Below are positions 1-6,425 of a DNA stretch of 18,812 bases, piece by piece. Source of the DNA: JBEKHI01 sp050012355 (GTDB lineage: Bacteria; Actinomycetota; Actinomycetes; Streptosporangiales; Streptosporangiaceae); NCBI GenBank assembly GCA_050012355.1, contig JBEKHI010000132.1:1-18812 (forward strand), read 5' to 3'. The notes under the pieces are model-generated. The model was not told where the DNA came from, made no database searches, and saw only the letters and a program-made list of their open reading frames with translations. A program made the translations under genes and the position numbers. Numbering within the stretch: the stretch's first letter is position 1; the number at the start of each line of letters is the position of its first letter.

Positions 1-741
1 GTCATGACCGAGGGCCTCGGCGAGGGCGACGGCGTCCGCGCCGGAGGCCTCGCACATCTGTGCCATGACGTTGACGAATGACAGCTTGGTGGCCAGGAAG
101 GCGTTCGCGGCCACCTTGACCAACTCGGCTGTTTCCAGGTCCATGACCAGTATCGGGACGCCAGCCGCCTCGGCGGTCGCGTACACCCGCCGTAGCGTGG
201 CCACCGCCCGGTCGCTGGTGTTGCCGAGGACGATGCGGTCCGGGGTGAGGCTGTCCTGGACGGCGAAGCCTTCCCGCAGGAACTCGGGGTTCCAGACCAG
301 GTCCACTTGGTCCCCCGCCGGGGCCGAGGCCCGTAGCCGGCCAAGCAGACGGCGCGCGGTGCCGACCGGAACGGTCGATTTCCCGACCACCACGCATTCT
401 CGGGTCAGATACGGGGCCAGCAGGTCGGCTGCCGAGTCCACGTAGCTCAGATCGGCCTTGCCGCCCGGCGCCTGGGGCGTGCCCACGCACAGGAAGTGCA
501 CGTCGCCGAACTCGCCGATCTCAGCGAACGAACTGGTGAAACGCAGCCGTCCTGACTCCAGGTTCTTCCGCAGCAGCGGCTCGAGTCCCGGCTCGAAAAA
601 GGGGGTCTCACCGGCGGCGGCCTTGGCGGTCTTCTCCGTGTCGACATCGATCGCCAGGACCTCGTGGCCCAGGTCCGCCATGCACACCGCGTGCGTGAGG
701 CCCAGGTAGCCAATGCCAACCACCGTGACACGCAAAGTCAT
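1..741 (-). CDS. ugd: UDP-glucose 6-dehydrogenase, N-terminal part (cut by left window edge)
   Basis: Expected to oxidise UDP-glucose to UDP-glucuronate with NAD+ in the cytoplasm, supplying an acidic sugar donor. I read 247 codons, open to base 1. The N-terminal Rossmann motif VGIGYLGLTHAV (G9, G11, G14) is followed by an acidic pocket at LAIDVD (about 29-34). Family motifs follow: FLCVGTP, GKSTVPVGTA, NPEFLREGF, and the central helix AELVKVAANAFLATKLSF. Full-length members are roughly 430 residues, so the catalytic cysteine and UDP-binding domain lie beyond the edge. ATG at 741 is preferred because an AGGA lies a few bases upstream; an in-frame ATG at 747 would add two residues. It follows the small membrane protein by 11 bases. 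A GDP-mannose dehydrogenase of the same superfamily is the main alternative. Confidence 0.92.
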   Translation of the reverse strand, partial: MTLRVTVVGIGYLGLTHAVCMADLGHEVLAIDVDTEKTAKAAAGETPFFEPGLEPLLRKNLESGRLRFTSSFAEIGEFGDVHFLCVGTPQAPGGKADLSYVDSAADLLAPYLTRECVVVGKSTVPVGTARRLLGRLRASAPAGDQVDLVWNPEFLREGFAVQDSLTPDRIVLGNTSDRAVATLRRVYATAEAAGVPILVMDLETAELVKVAANAFLATKLSFVNVMAQMCEASGADAVALAEALGHD

Positions 742-752
742 ATCCATCCTGT

Positions 753-1034
753 TCAGCTCCGCCGGGTCAGCCGGTAGGAGACAAAGCCCGCGAACGAGAC
801 GATGAAACTGAGGGCCCCAGAGGTGTCCTCGCGCAGATGCGGCAGCAGGTGCGTGAGCGGCAGCGCGAGGGTCTGCGGCGCGACCAGCGCGCAGATCCCG
901 ACGTAGATCCAGCCGATCATGCCGTATATAGCCAGCGCGAGCGAAACCTCGGTGACGATCTTGCGGCCGCGGCTGGTCTGCCCGGCCACCTCCGCCTTCG
1001 ACGTGTCAGGAGAGGCTTTCAGCTCAGTGCTCAT
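753..1034 (-). CDS. Small two-helix membrane protein, function unknown
   Basis: A 93-residue protein I do not recognise. The first 25 or so residues are polar and charged (STELKASPDTSKAEVAG). Two hydrophobic segments follow, about 30-54 (VSLALAIYGMIGWIYVGICALV) and about 72-86 (GALSFIVSFAGFVSY), and the chain ends in a basic RLTRRS tail. That pattern suggests a hairpin in the inner membrane with both ends inside. ATG at 1034 is called; GTG at 1037 directly precedes it in frame, and a GAGGGG ribosome site lies 6-9 bases upstream of either. It sits between the methyltransferase (36-base gap) and the UDP-glucose dehydrogenase (11-base gap), so all three are probably cotranscribed. A helper of the surface polysaccharide machinery is a guess from location only. 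Confidence 0.75.
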   Translation of the reverse strand: MSTELKASPDTSKAEVAGQTSRGRKIVTEVSLALAIYGMIGWIYVGICALVAPQTLALPLTHLLPHLREDTSGALSFIVSFAGFVSYRLTRRS

Positions 1035-1073
1035 CACGTTCGTCCCCTCATAACGTGAAATTTCGCATCCAAC

Positions 1074-1829
1074 CTATCGGGTGGCCCGGACCACCACGTA
1101 GGCGGCTAGCCCGCGTAGCCGCAGATGACGGACCATCCATTCGTAGCTGGCGTGCAGTAGGAACGCTGGATAAGCGGCCTCGAAATAACCCGGCTGGGCC
1201 CAGGTGATCCACACCTCAACCTTGGAGAATCCGGCCGCGCCGAACTCTCGCTCCAGCGCCTGCGGGTAGCAGTGGTCGTAAACGACCGGAAACTCCACGT
1301 TGCCCCGGGTCCACGGCATCACGACGTGAACCAGCCGGACGAGGGGGCCGAACGGAAGGATCCGGGCCGCGAGCCCGAATAGCGAGTAACGGCACGGCAC
1401 CAGATGGAGCGCCACCCCACCAGGCTTGAGTACCCGCGCCATGTGCCCGATCGCCGCGGGCACGCCCTGCACGTGCTCGAGCAGGGCCCGGGACAGGATG
1501 AGGTCGACGGAGCCGTCCGGCATCGGCAGGCCCGCCGCGACATCCGCGACCTGCTTCTCGGCGACATCCTCGTTCATGGCGAGTTCCTCAGCCGAGACAT
1601 CAACGGCAACGAGCTTCACGCGGCCAGGTGGCTGGACCGACGCTGCGTAAACGCACCGACGGCCGCCGCCCAGATCAAGTACAGTTGCCCCGTCGGGCAG
1701 CGCACGGATAAGATCGTCGGCCTCGCGCTCGAACCGCTGCCACAATGTCTTATCAGACGGCAGCCGGAGACGTTTCTCGGTGGCCCGTGACCACCGAACG
1801 TTAGCATCAACGACTCCACGCAGCGCCAT
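1074..1829 (-). CDS. Class I SAM-dependent methyltransferase
   Basis: A 251-residue Rossmann-fold methyltransferase of the Methyltransf_11 type. Motif I is VLDLGGGRRCVYA (about 50-62). The acidic residue that binds the SAM ribose is in LVAVDVSAEEL, and the post-II region LPMPDGSVDLILSRALLEHV is followed by the ARVLKPGGVALHLVP strand-turn typical of the family. No membrane segment is evident apart from the hydrophobic LFGLAARILPFGPLVRLVHVV stretch, which may touch membrane or lipid-linked substrate. The ATG has an excellent AGGAG ribosome site five bases upstream (1835-1839 on this strand). It is the first gene of a minus-strand group and diverges from the deacetylase gene. From context it probably methylates a sugar or glycolipid intermediate; the substrate cannot be read from sequence. 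Confidence 0.9.
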   Translation of the reverse strand: MALRGVVDANVRWSRATEKRLRLPSDKTLWQRFEREADDLIRALPDGATVLDLGGGRRCVYAASVQPPGRVKLVAVDVSAEELAMNEDVAEKQVADVAAGLPMPDGSVDLILSRALLEHVQGVPAAIGHMARVLKPGGVALHLVPCRYSLFGLAARILPFGPLVRLVHVVMPWTRGNVEFPVVYDHCYPQALEREFGAAGFSKVEVWITWAQPGYFEAAYPAFLLHASYEWMVRHLRLRGLAAYVVVRATR

Positions 1830-1923
1830 GGTAACTCCTAGATCACACGAAGGTTCGGTTGCGAGCAGCAGACCAGCCGCATCCGCGGGGGCGGACGCAC
1901 TTCCCCTACATCGGAGAGCAATA
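1830..1923. promoter_or_regulatory. 94-base divergent intergenic region
   Basis: This gap separates the start of the minus-strand methyltransferase from the plus-strand deacetylase, so it must hold promoters for both groups if they are independent. It contains the two ribosome sites and a short inverted repeat, TCCGC-GGGG-GCGGA (1882-1895). I see no convincing -35/-10 pair on either strand. Confidence 0.45.
1913..1918 (+). promoter_or_regulatory. Ribosome binding site of the PIG-L deacetylase gene
   Basis: GGAGAG lies five bases before GTG at 1924. It supports this start over the upstream in-frame ATG at 1780, which would overlap the divergent methyltransferase and add non-conserved residues. 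Confidence 0.6.
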
Positions 1924-2616
1924 GTGAACCGCCTCTATCACGTTATATCCCCCCATCTGGACGATGCGGCCCTAAGCTGCGCACTCCTGCTGGCCGCCAA
2001 CCCGGGTTCATCTGTGACCACCGTCTTCGCGGGCGGCCCGCCGTCCGTGCGGCCGCTGACGGAATGGGATCGGCTAGCCGGGTACTTTCCCGATGGGGCC
2101 GACGTTGCCGGTATCCGGCGCGGCGAGGATATCAGCGCATCGGCGCTGCTGCGGGCCAAACCGGTCCATCTCGAGTATTGGGACCGGCAGTACCGCGGCG
2201 ATCGCTATGGCTACCAGGGGCCCGATGAGGAAGAGCTTCGTGAGGCCATTACGGCGGAGTTGCTCCAGCGGGGGCCGGCGGACTACTGGGTGATACCGCT
2301 AGGCCTGGGACACCCCGATCACCGTCTCGTCGCCGAAGCCGGCCTAACGCTGGCCGAACGGGAAGCGGGCGAGTTTTATCTTTACGAGGAGCTTCCTTAT
2401 GCCGCGGAATTGAAATCCGAGGTCGTAAGCAGGAAGCGCGACCTCGCCGAGCGCGGCTTCGTGCTCAAAGAAGACCCGGCGCTCGATATCTCGGATGATC
2501 GTGGCCTGAAGTCGGCTGTGATCCGATGCCATGTATCGCAGCGCCGGCTGCTCAGGCGGCGGGTCTGGCGCACCAGGCGCCAGCCGGAACGGGTCTGGAA
2601 GCTGCTCCGGGGATGA
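1924..2616 (+). CDS. PIG-L/LmbE-family zinc-dependent deacetylase
   Basis: A 230-residue member of the family that removes acetyl groups from N-acetylglucosamine-type substrates, as in GlcNAc-PI or mycothiol-pathway deacetylases. The N-terminal signature SPHLDDAALSC (9-19) supplies zinc ligands H11 and D14 and the likely base D13. GLGHPDHRLV supplies the third ligand, H133, and RRGED at 65-69 matches the conserved helix after the first strand. There is no signal peptide, so it should act in the cytoplasm. The GTG start is chosen from the GGAGAG site and because the conserved fold begins there. It heads a four-gene plus-strand group and overlaps the next gene by four bases (ATGA), indicating translational coupling. 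It probably deacetylates a sugar in a nucleotide- or lipid-linked intermediate; the exact substrate is unknown. Confidence 0.9.
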   Translation: MNRLYHVISPHLDDAALSCALLLAANPGSSVTTVFAGGPPSVRPLTEWDRLAGYFPDGADVAGIRRGEDISASALLRAKPVHLEYWDRQYRGDRYGYQGPDEEELREAITAELLQRGPADYWVIPLGLGHPDHRLVAEAGLTLAEREAGEFYLYEELPYAAELKSEVVSRKRDLAERGFVLKEDPALDISDDRGLKSAVIRCHVSQRRLLRRRVWRTRRQPERVWKLLRG

Positions 2617-3620
2617 GCGGGCCTAAGGTGCTTCACGTTGTCGTCGGGCACGGGCTGGCGACATATTTCCTGAACGCCGTCCGGTCAGTGCGCGCGGTGA
2701 GTCCAGGTGACCACGTGCTTGTCATAGACAATGCCAGCCAGGACCCGGAGTTGCACGCGGAACTCAAGCGGATCGCGGACGCGGATGAGCTTATCGATGT
2801 TATCTTTCGCTCGGACAATGACATCAGGAAGAACCCGAAGGTCGGAAGCCTCTATACCGCCTATGAGATTGCCTTCGGCCGCGCGGTCGCCGGGGGATTC
2901 GATCTCCTTCACCTGGTCCAGGGTGACTTCCAAGTGCTGTGGTGGGATAGCGAGCTGGTCGCGAAATCTATGGAAATCTTCGACCTGCATCCACAGTGCG
3001 TGAACATTCAGCTGCAGACGTATTCCCGCGACCTGCGATTGACCGATGATGTGGATGCATCGGGCGCCGATGGCCTCACCAGGCTGCGCAAGTACGGACT
3101 GACCGACACTGGCCTCTATCACCTGGGCCGATGGCAGGCCAGGGATATGCACTTCGGGCGGATCGAACGAGACCACGCCAAGCGCTACCTCAGCGACGGG
3201 CTCGAGGTGCTGTGTCACCCGTGGCCGACCGACGCGCCCATACCGTGGCCCGCCGTGATACGTAATGGCGTCCAGCGCGGCCGCGAGGTCGTCAATGGAA
3301 AGCCGTTCCTGATCAAACCGCTGTCGAGCGAGCAGATCGCCAGCATCAAGGCCGGGACTGGCGGAATATGCCGCGAAGACTTGTGCATCCCGTGGGGCTG
3401 GGCCTGTGCCACTCCCATGTGGGCCACCGATCTCGATTCCATCGACTACTGGGTGATGCGGTACCGGGACGCGAGGAGGAACGGGATCCGGCATCTCCTC
3501 CCGCGCCTTGAGCTAAGAGGAATCGATCCGGGGGCGCGCGGCTATCCGCGCAGACCGTCGGCATTCCAGCTGTTCGTCGTGTGTCCCGCGCGCTATGTCG
3601 CGCAGTGGCTATGGCGGTAA
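2613..3620 (+). CDS. GT-A fold glycosyltransferase (GT2-like)
   Basis: A 335-residue protein with a GT2-like N-terminus. VLHVVVGHGLATYFLNAVRS opens the Rossmann-like half, HVLVIDNASQD (34-44) matches the nucleotide-sugar loop, and LLHLVQGDFQVLWWD (about 98-112) is where a DxD would normally stand. Here the motif reads QGDFQ, so the metal-binding aspartate pattern is not canonical. The rest is soluble, with several aromatic clusters and cysteines (GGICREDLCIPWGWAC). ATG at 2613 overlaps the deacetylase stop (ATGA) and is preferred to an upstream in-frame ATG at 2526 inside that gene. Its 3' end overlaps the glycosidase gene by ten bases. It probably adds one sugar to the repeat unit; donor and acceptor are unknown. 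Confidence 0.78.
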   Translation: MSGPKVLHVVVGHGLATYFLNAVRSVRAVSPGDHVLVIDNASQDPELHAELKRIADADELIDVIFRSDNDIRKNPKVGSLYTAYEIAFGRAVAGGFDLLHLVQGDFQVLWWDSELVAKSMEIFDLHPQCVNIQLQTYSRDLRLTDDVDASGADGLTRLRKYGLTDTGLYHLGRWQARDMHFGRIERDHAKRYLSDGLEVLCHPWPTDAPIPWPAVIRNGVQRGREVVNGKPFLIKPLSSEQIASIKAGTGGICREDLCIPWGWACATPMWATDLDSIDYWVMRYRDARRNGIRHLLPRLELRGIDPGARGYPRRPSAFQLFVVCPARYVAQWLWR

Positions 3621-4657
3621 GCAGACGCCGGTGGGGAGTCATCGGCCTGGTCCTGGCGCTGGCGGCGATTCTGGTGGTCGCGGGCGCGGTCACGCTTGCC
3701 TCTGAGACCGGCTCCTCCCCGCCTTCATCCCCGCGTTCGCTGGACACGAAGACCTCGTGTGTCTACGTCGGCGGCAGCATAACCAGCCTGGCCAGTTTTG
3801 CCACCCTGACCGGACAGCCAGTGAACTGTGTGCTGGTATACAACGATTCGAACACGACGTGGAGCCAGTTGGTCAATCCCTACTTCACGCAGCCCAAGTA
3901 CGGCTGGCAGCCATGGCTCAGTGCCGACCCGGCGGTCCGCAGAGTGGTCATTTCCCAGGAAATGGTTCCGGACCAGGTCCCGTCGAACTGGCGGGAACTC
4001 GGCGCCGCGGGCGCGTACGACCGGTACGCGCGGGAGCTAGCCGCCAATCTGGTAGCGGGCGGAATGGGTAACGCGGTGATCCGGCTCGGCCATGAGATGA
4101 ACGGCGCCTGGTATCAGGACAACGTTGGAAACGATCCCGCCCAGTACCAGGCCTGGGACGCTTACTGGGCCCGGATCGTCAGGGTGATGCGCTCGGTGCC
4201 GGGCGCGCACTTCGTGTTCGACTGGAACATCAGCGTCGCTGGCCGGGATATCCCGTTCTCCAGTTACTATCCGGGAAACGACGTGGTGGACGTGATCGGG
4301 GTCGACATCTATGACTCCGACGTACCAGGCGACCCGAGTGATCCTGCCGTCCGCTGGACGCGCCTGGAGAATGAGCCGGGCGGGCTGGCCCAGATCGTGG
4401 CCTTTGCTCGCGAGCACGGCAAGCCGCTCAGCTTCCCCGAGTGGGGGGTGGTGTCCGCCGCGGACGGCGGGCTGGGCGATGACCCGGCCTTCGTCACCGG
4501 CATCGCGACCGTCATCAGGGACAATAAGGTGTTGTACGAGGCATATTTCGATCGTGCGACGGGCGGTGTCATGCCGTTGGCGGACGCCCAGCGATCCCTG
4601 CGGGTCTGGGAGCAGTACTTCGGCCGGCAGGGCGTAATAGACGGGCGTCCCTGGTAG
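3611..4657 (+). CDS. Membrane-anchored GH26-like glycoside hydrolase (beta-mannanase fold)
   Basis: A 348-residue protein with a basic N-terminus, one hydrophobic segment (about 9-30) and a Ser/Pro-rich linker, then an outer catalytic domain. The segment has no lipobox, so it is a signal anchor or signal peptide. GH26 hallmarks are present: VIRLGHEMNGAWY (acid/base E162), the loop GVDIYD near 230-235, and KPLSFPEWGV (nucleophile E277). Two cysteines (C50, C83) may form a disulfide outside the cell. Known GH26 members cut beta-1,4-mannan or mixed beta-glucans; inside a biosynthetic operon it more likely trims or releases the polymer made here. ATG at 3611 overlaps the previous gene by ten bases. 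GTG at 3581 or 3605 are alternative starts, and no strong ribosome site settles the choice. Confidence 0.88.
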   Translation: MAVSRRRWGVIGLVLALAAILVVAGAVTLASETGSSPPSSPRSLDTKTSCVYVGGSITSLASFATLTGQPVNCVLVYNDSNTTWSQLVNPYFTQPKYGWQPWLSADPAVRRVVISQEMVPDQVPSNWRELGAAGAYDRYARELAANLVAGGMGNAVIRLGHEMNGAWYQDNVGNDPAQYQAWDAYWARIVRVMRSVPGAHFVFDWNISVAGRDIPFSSYYPGNDVVDVIGVDIYDSDVPGDPSDPAVRWTRLENEPGGLAQIVAFAREHGKPLSFPEWGVVSAADGGLGDDPAFVTGIATVIRDNKVLYEAYFDRATGGVMPLADAQRSLRVWEQYFGRQGVIDGRPW

Positions 4658-4678
4658 CCGGGACGGGAGGGATAGCGC

Positions 4679-5662
4679 ATGCGTGTCACGGTCGTGCGCC
4701 CGGACGACCTAGGTCCGAGCGAGGCGAGCCTGTGGGCCAGCTTCCAGAGATCGTCGCCAGAGCTACAGAACCCGTTTCTCTCGCTGACTTTCATGCGGCT
4801 GGTGGGCCAGTCCCGGCCGAGCGCTCGTATCGCCGTGGTGGAAGCTGACGGAGCGATCGCGGCGTTCCTGGCCTTCGACCTAGGCCCGGGGCGGATGGGA
4901 ATGCCGATCGGTTACCCGATGAACAACCTGCAGGCGTTCGTCGGCCGGGGTACACCACTCGACGCCCGGCGGATCATCCGTAAAGCCGGCTTGCGGGGCT
5001 GGCGGTTCATAGCCGCCCCCGCGCAGCAGCTAGCCCTGGCTCCGCACCACTACGAGGGGACGGCCGTCGAGGCGCCGCTCATCGATCTCAGCGACGGGTA
5101 CAAGTCGTATTACCTAAGCCGGAGCAAGAAGTTCCTCGAAGACGACCGACGGCACTTGCGCGCACTGGAACGCCGGGTCGGCCCGGTTTCGCTGGAGTGG
5201 GGGACCAGCGCGCCAGAACACGTCCGCCAGCTAATCGAGTGGAAGACCGCTCGGTACGGCGGCGCGCGCGAACTGTTCTCGGATCCGGTCGCCCGGCGCA
5301 TCGTGGAGGAGGTCTCGGCGACCCGGAGTGCGGATTGCGGTGGGCTGGTGAACGTGCTGCGAGCGGGAGAACGAGTGGTCGCCGTCATCTCCGGCTTGAC
5401 CTGCCAATCCGGGCTCAGCGGCTGGTTCACGGCCTACGACGAGGAAATGCGGAAATTCTCGCCAGGCACGCTGGCGCTGCTCATGACCGCCGAGGAAGCC
5501 GAGCGACGGGACATCACCCGGATCGACATGGGCGCTGGCCAGGACAGCTACAAGCTCCGGCTGGCCAACGCCTCGTACCCGGTCGCCGGGGGAGCCGTCT
5601 GGGCGTTCCCCGGCGAGCAGGCCGCCCGCCGGATCTACCGGCGGCTCGCCCCTAGCCCGTGA
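4679..5662 (+). CDS. CelD/BcsL-type GNAT acyltransferase (FemAB-like fold)
   Basis: A 327-residue soluble protein of the double-GNAT type (Acetyltransf_6). The characteristic middle segment is SRSKKFLEDDRRHLRALERR (about 148-167). It is followed by the second GNAT half, with VNVLRAGERVVAVISGL, SGWFTAYDEEMRKFSPGTL and ITRIDMGAGQDSYKLRLA. Relatives occur in cellulose and exopolysaccharide loci and are thought to transfer acyl or amino-acyl groups to sugars or to assist synthesis. GGGAGG lies nine bases before the ATG, a good ribosome site, after a 21-base gap from the glycosidase. With the upstream deacetylase it forms a remove-then-replace pair that could set the acylation of an amino sugar (inference). 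Its last 11 bases overlap the 3' end of the convergent flippase-fusion gene. Confidence 0.85.
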   Translation: MRVTVVRPDDLGPSEASLWASFQRSSPELQNPFLSLTFMRLVGQSRPSARIAVVEADGAIAAFLAFDLGPGRMGMPIGYPMNNLQAFVGRGTPLDARRIIRKAGLRGWRFIAAPAQQLALAPHHYEGTAVEAPLIDLSDGYKSYYLSRSKKFLEDDRRHLRALERRVGPVSLEWGTSAPEHVRQLIEWKTARYGGARELFSDPVARRIVEEVSATRSADCGGLVNVLRAGERVVAVISGLTCQSGLSGWFTAYDEEMRKFSPGTLALLMTAEEAERRDITRIDMGAGQDSYKLRLANASYPVAGGAVWAFPGEQAARRIYRRLAPSP

Positions 5663-6425
5663 CCCGGTGCGCTGGATCGTCGATCGTGGCGCCCCGTGAC
5701 CACGCGCGCGGATGCCTTGCCACCAGTTCGTCGTCGCAGCGAACCTCGACGCTTTCCAGGTCTGCGATGATCCACACTGACTTGTCCAAAGCGGCGGGAT
5801 CGACCGAGTAATCATTGGCGTCGAAGTGGACGAACGGCCGGTCCGTGACCTGGGCCTGGATACGCCACTGCGCTTCCGGCCACTGGGCTGGCAGCGGTAG
5901 CATCGCCCGCCGGTCGGCGGCGGCGAGCACCGCGGGCGGTTGCTCTTGGCCTGGACCTGGCCGGCTGTTCTGGATGGCGAGCCAGTCTTCGAGCTGTTCG
6001 TTGAGCTGAGCCGGGGAAAGTACGGCCTGGCCGGTCAGGAACGACCGCTCAAGATACGCGTGCACCGCGCCGATGCGGTTCCGTGCCTGCTCATCGGCGG
6101 GGTCCGCGACGCTGCCGAGGGCAGCGCAGAACGGACCCCACTCCATGTCGGCCGGGCCGGTGACCCAGGCGAGCCGCTTCGGCACGCCGCCCACACTGGC
6201 CAGCGCCCGTTGGCATCCGGCGTGCAAGTCGGGAGCGTTCCGAGATGGGATCAGCACCGCGGCGATCCAGCCGGAGTACGCGCTTACCACGGTGAGCACG
6301 GGAAGCTGTTGTGACGACCGCACCTGACGGGGGCCGACGGGAATCGCGAGCGGCGGGAACCAGATGCCGCAGTACACGATCTCGCCGGGCGGAGCGGAGC
6401 GCTGCCCTGGCCGCATGGCCACCGG
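5652..6425 (-). other. IS21 IstA-derived C-terminal domain inside the flippase gene
   Basis: This segment encodes roughly residues 477-733 of the fusion. It keeps the PPGE..C.xWFPP entry to the integrase core, the IPSR/PDL helix, the YLE.SFL helix and the beta-barrel tail ending DPAHR. It lacks the N-terminal helix-turn-helix of IstA, and the region between residues 563 and 595 looks shortened. The stop comes three residues after DPAHR, where IstA proteins normally run on. No istB, terminal inverted repeat or target duplication is visible, so this is a captured domain rather than an insertion sequence. Confidence 0.8.

Noticed and set aside
2..490. A 162-codon minus-strand open frame at the left edge
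   Set aside because: It is an out-of-frame reading of the UDP-glucose dehydrogenase, which is open in the neighbouring frame from 741 to the edge with clear motifs.
1882..1895. Short inverted repeat TCCGC-GGGG-GCGGA as an operator
   Set aside because: Five-base arms in GC-rich DNA are expected by chance and nothing else supports it.
1780..1923. Longer N-terminus for the PIG-L deacetylase from ATG at 1780
   Set aside because: It would overlap the divergent methyltransferase by 50 bases, adds non-conserved residues, and the GTG at 1924 has a good ribosome site right before the conserved fold.
2685..3494. A 269-codon minus-strand open frame
   Set aside because: It lies antisense to the glycosyltransferase gene, has no family motifs, and reflects the codon bias of GC-rich coding DNA.
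5652..6425. An intact or recent IS21 insertion sequence
   Set aside because: No istB, no N-terminal IstA part, no terminal inverted repeats or target duplication are visible, the catalytic residues are replaced, and the frame is continuous with the flippase.
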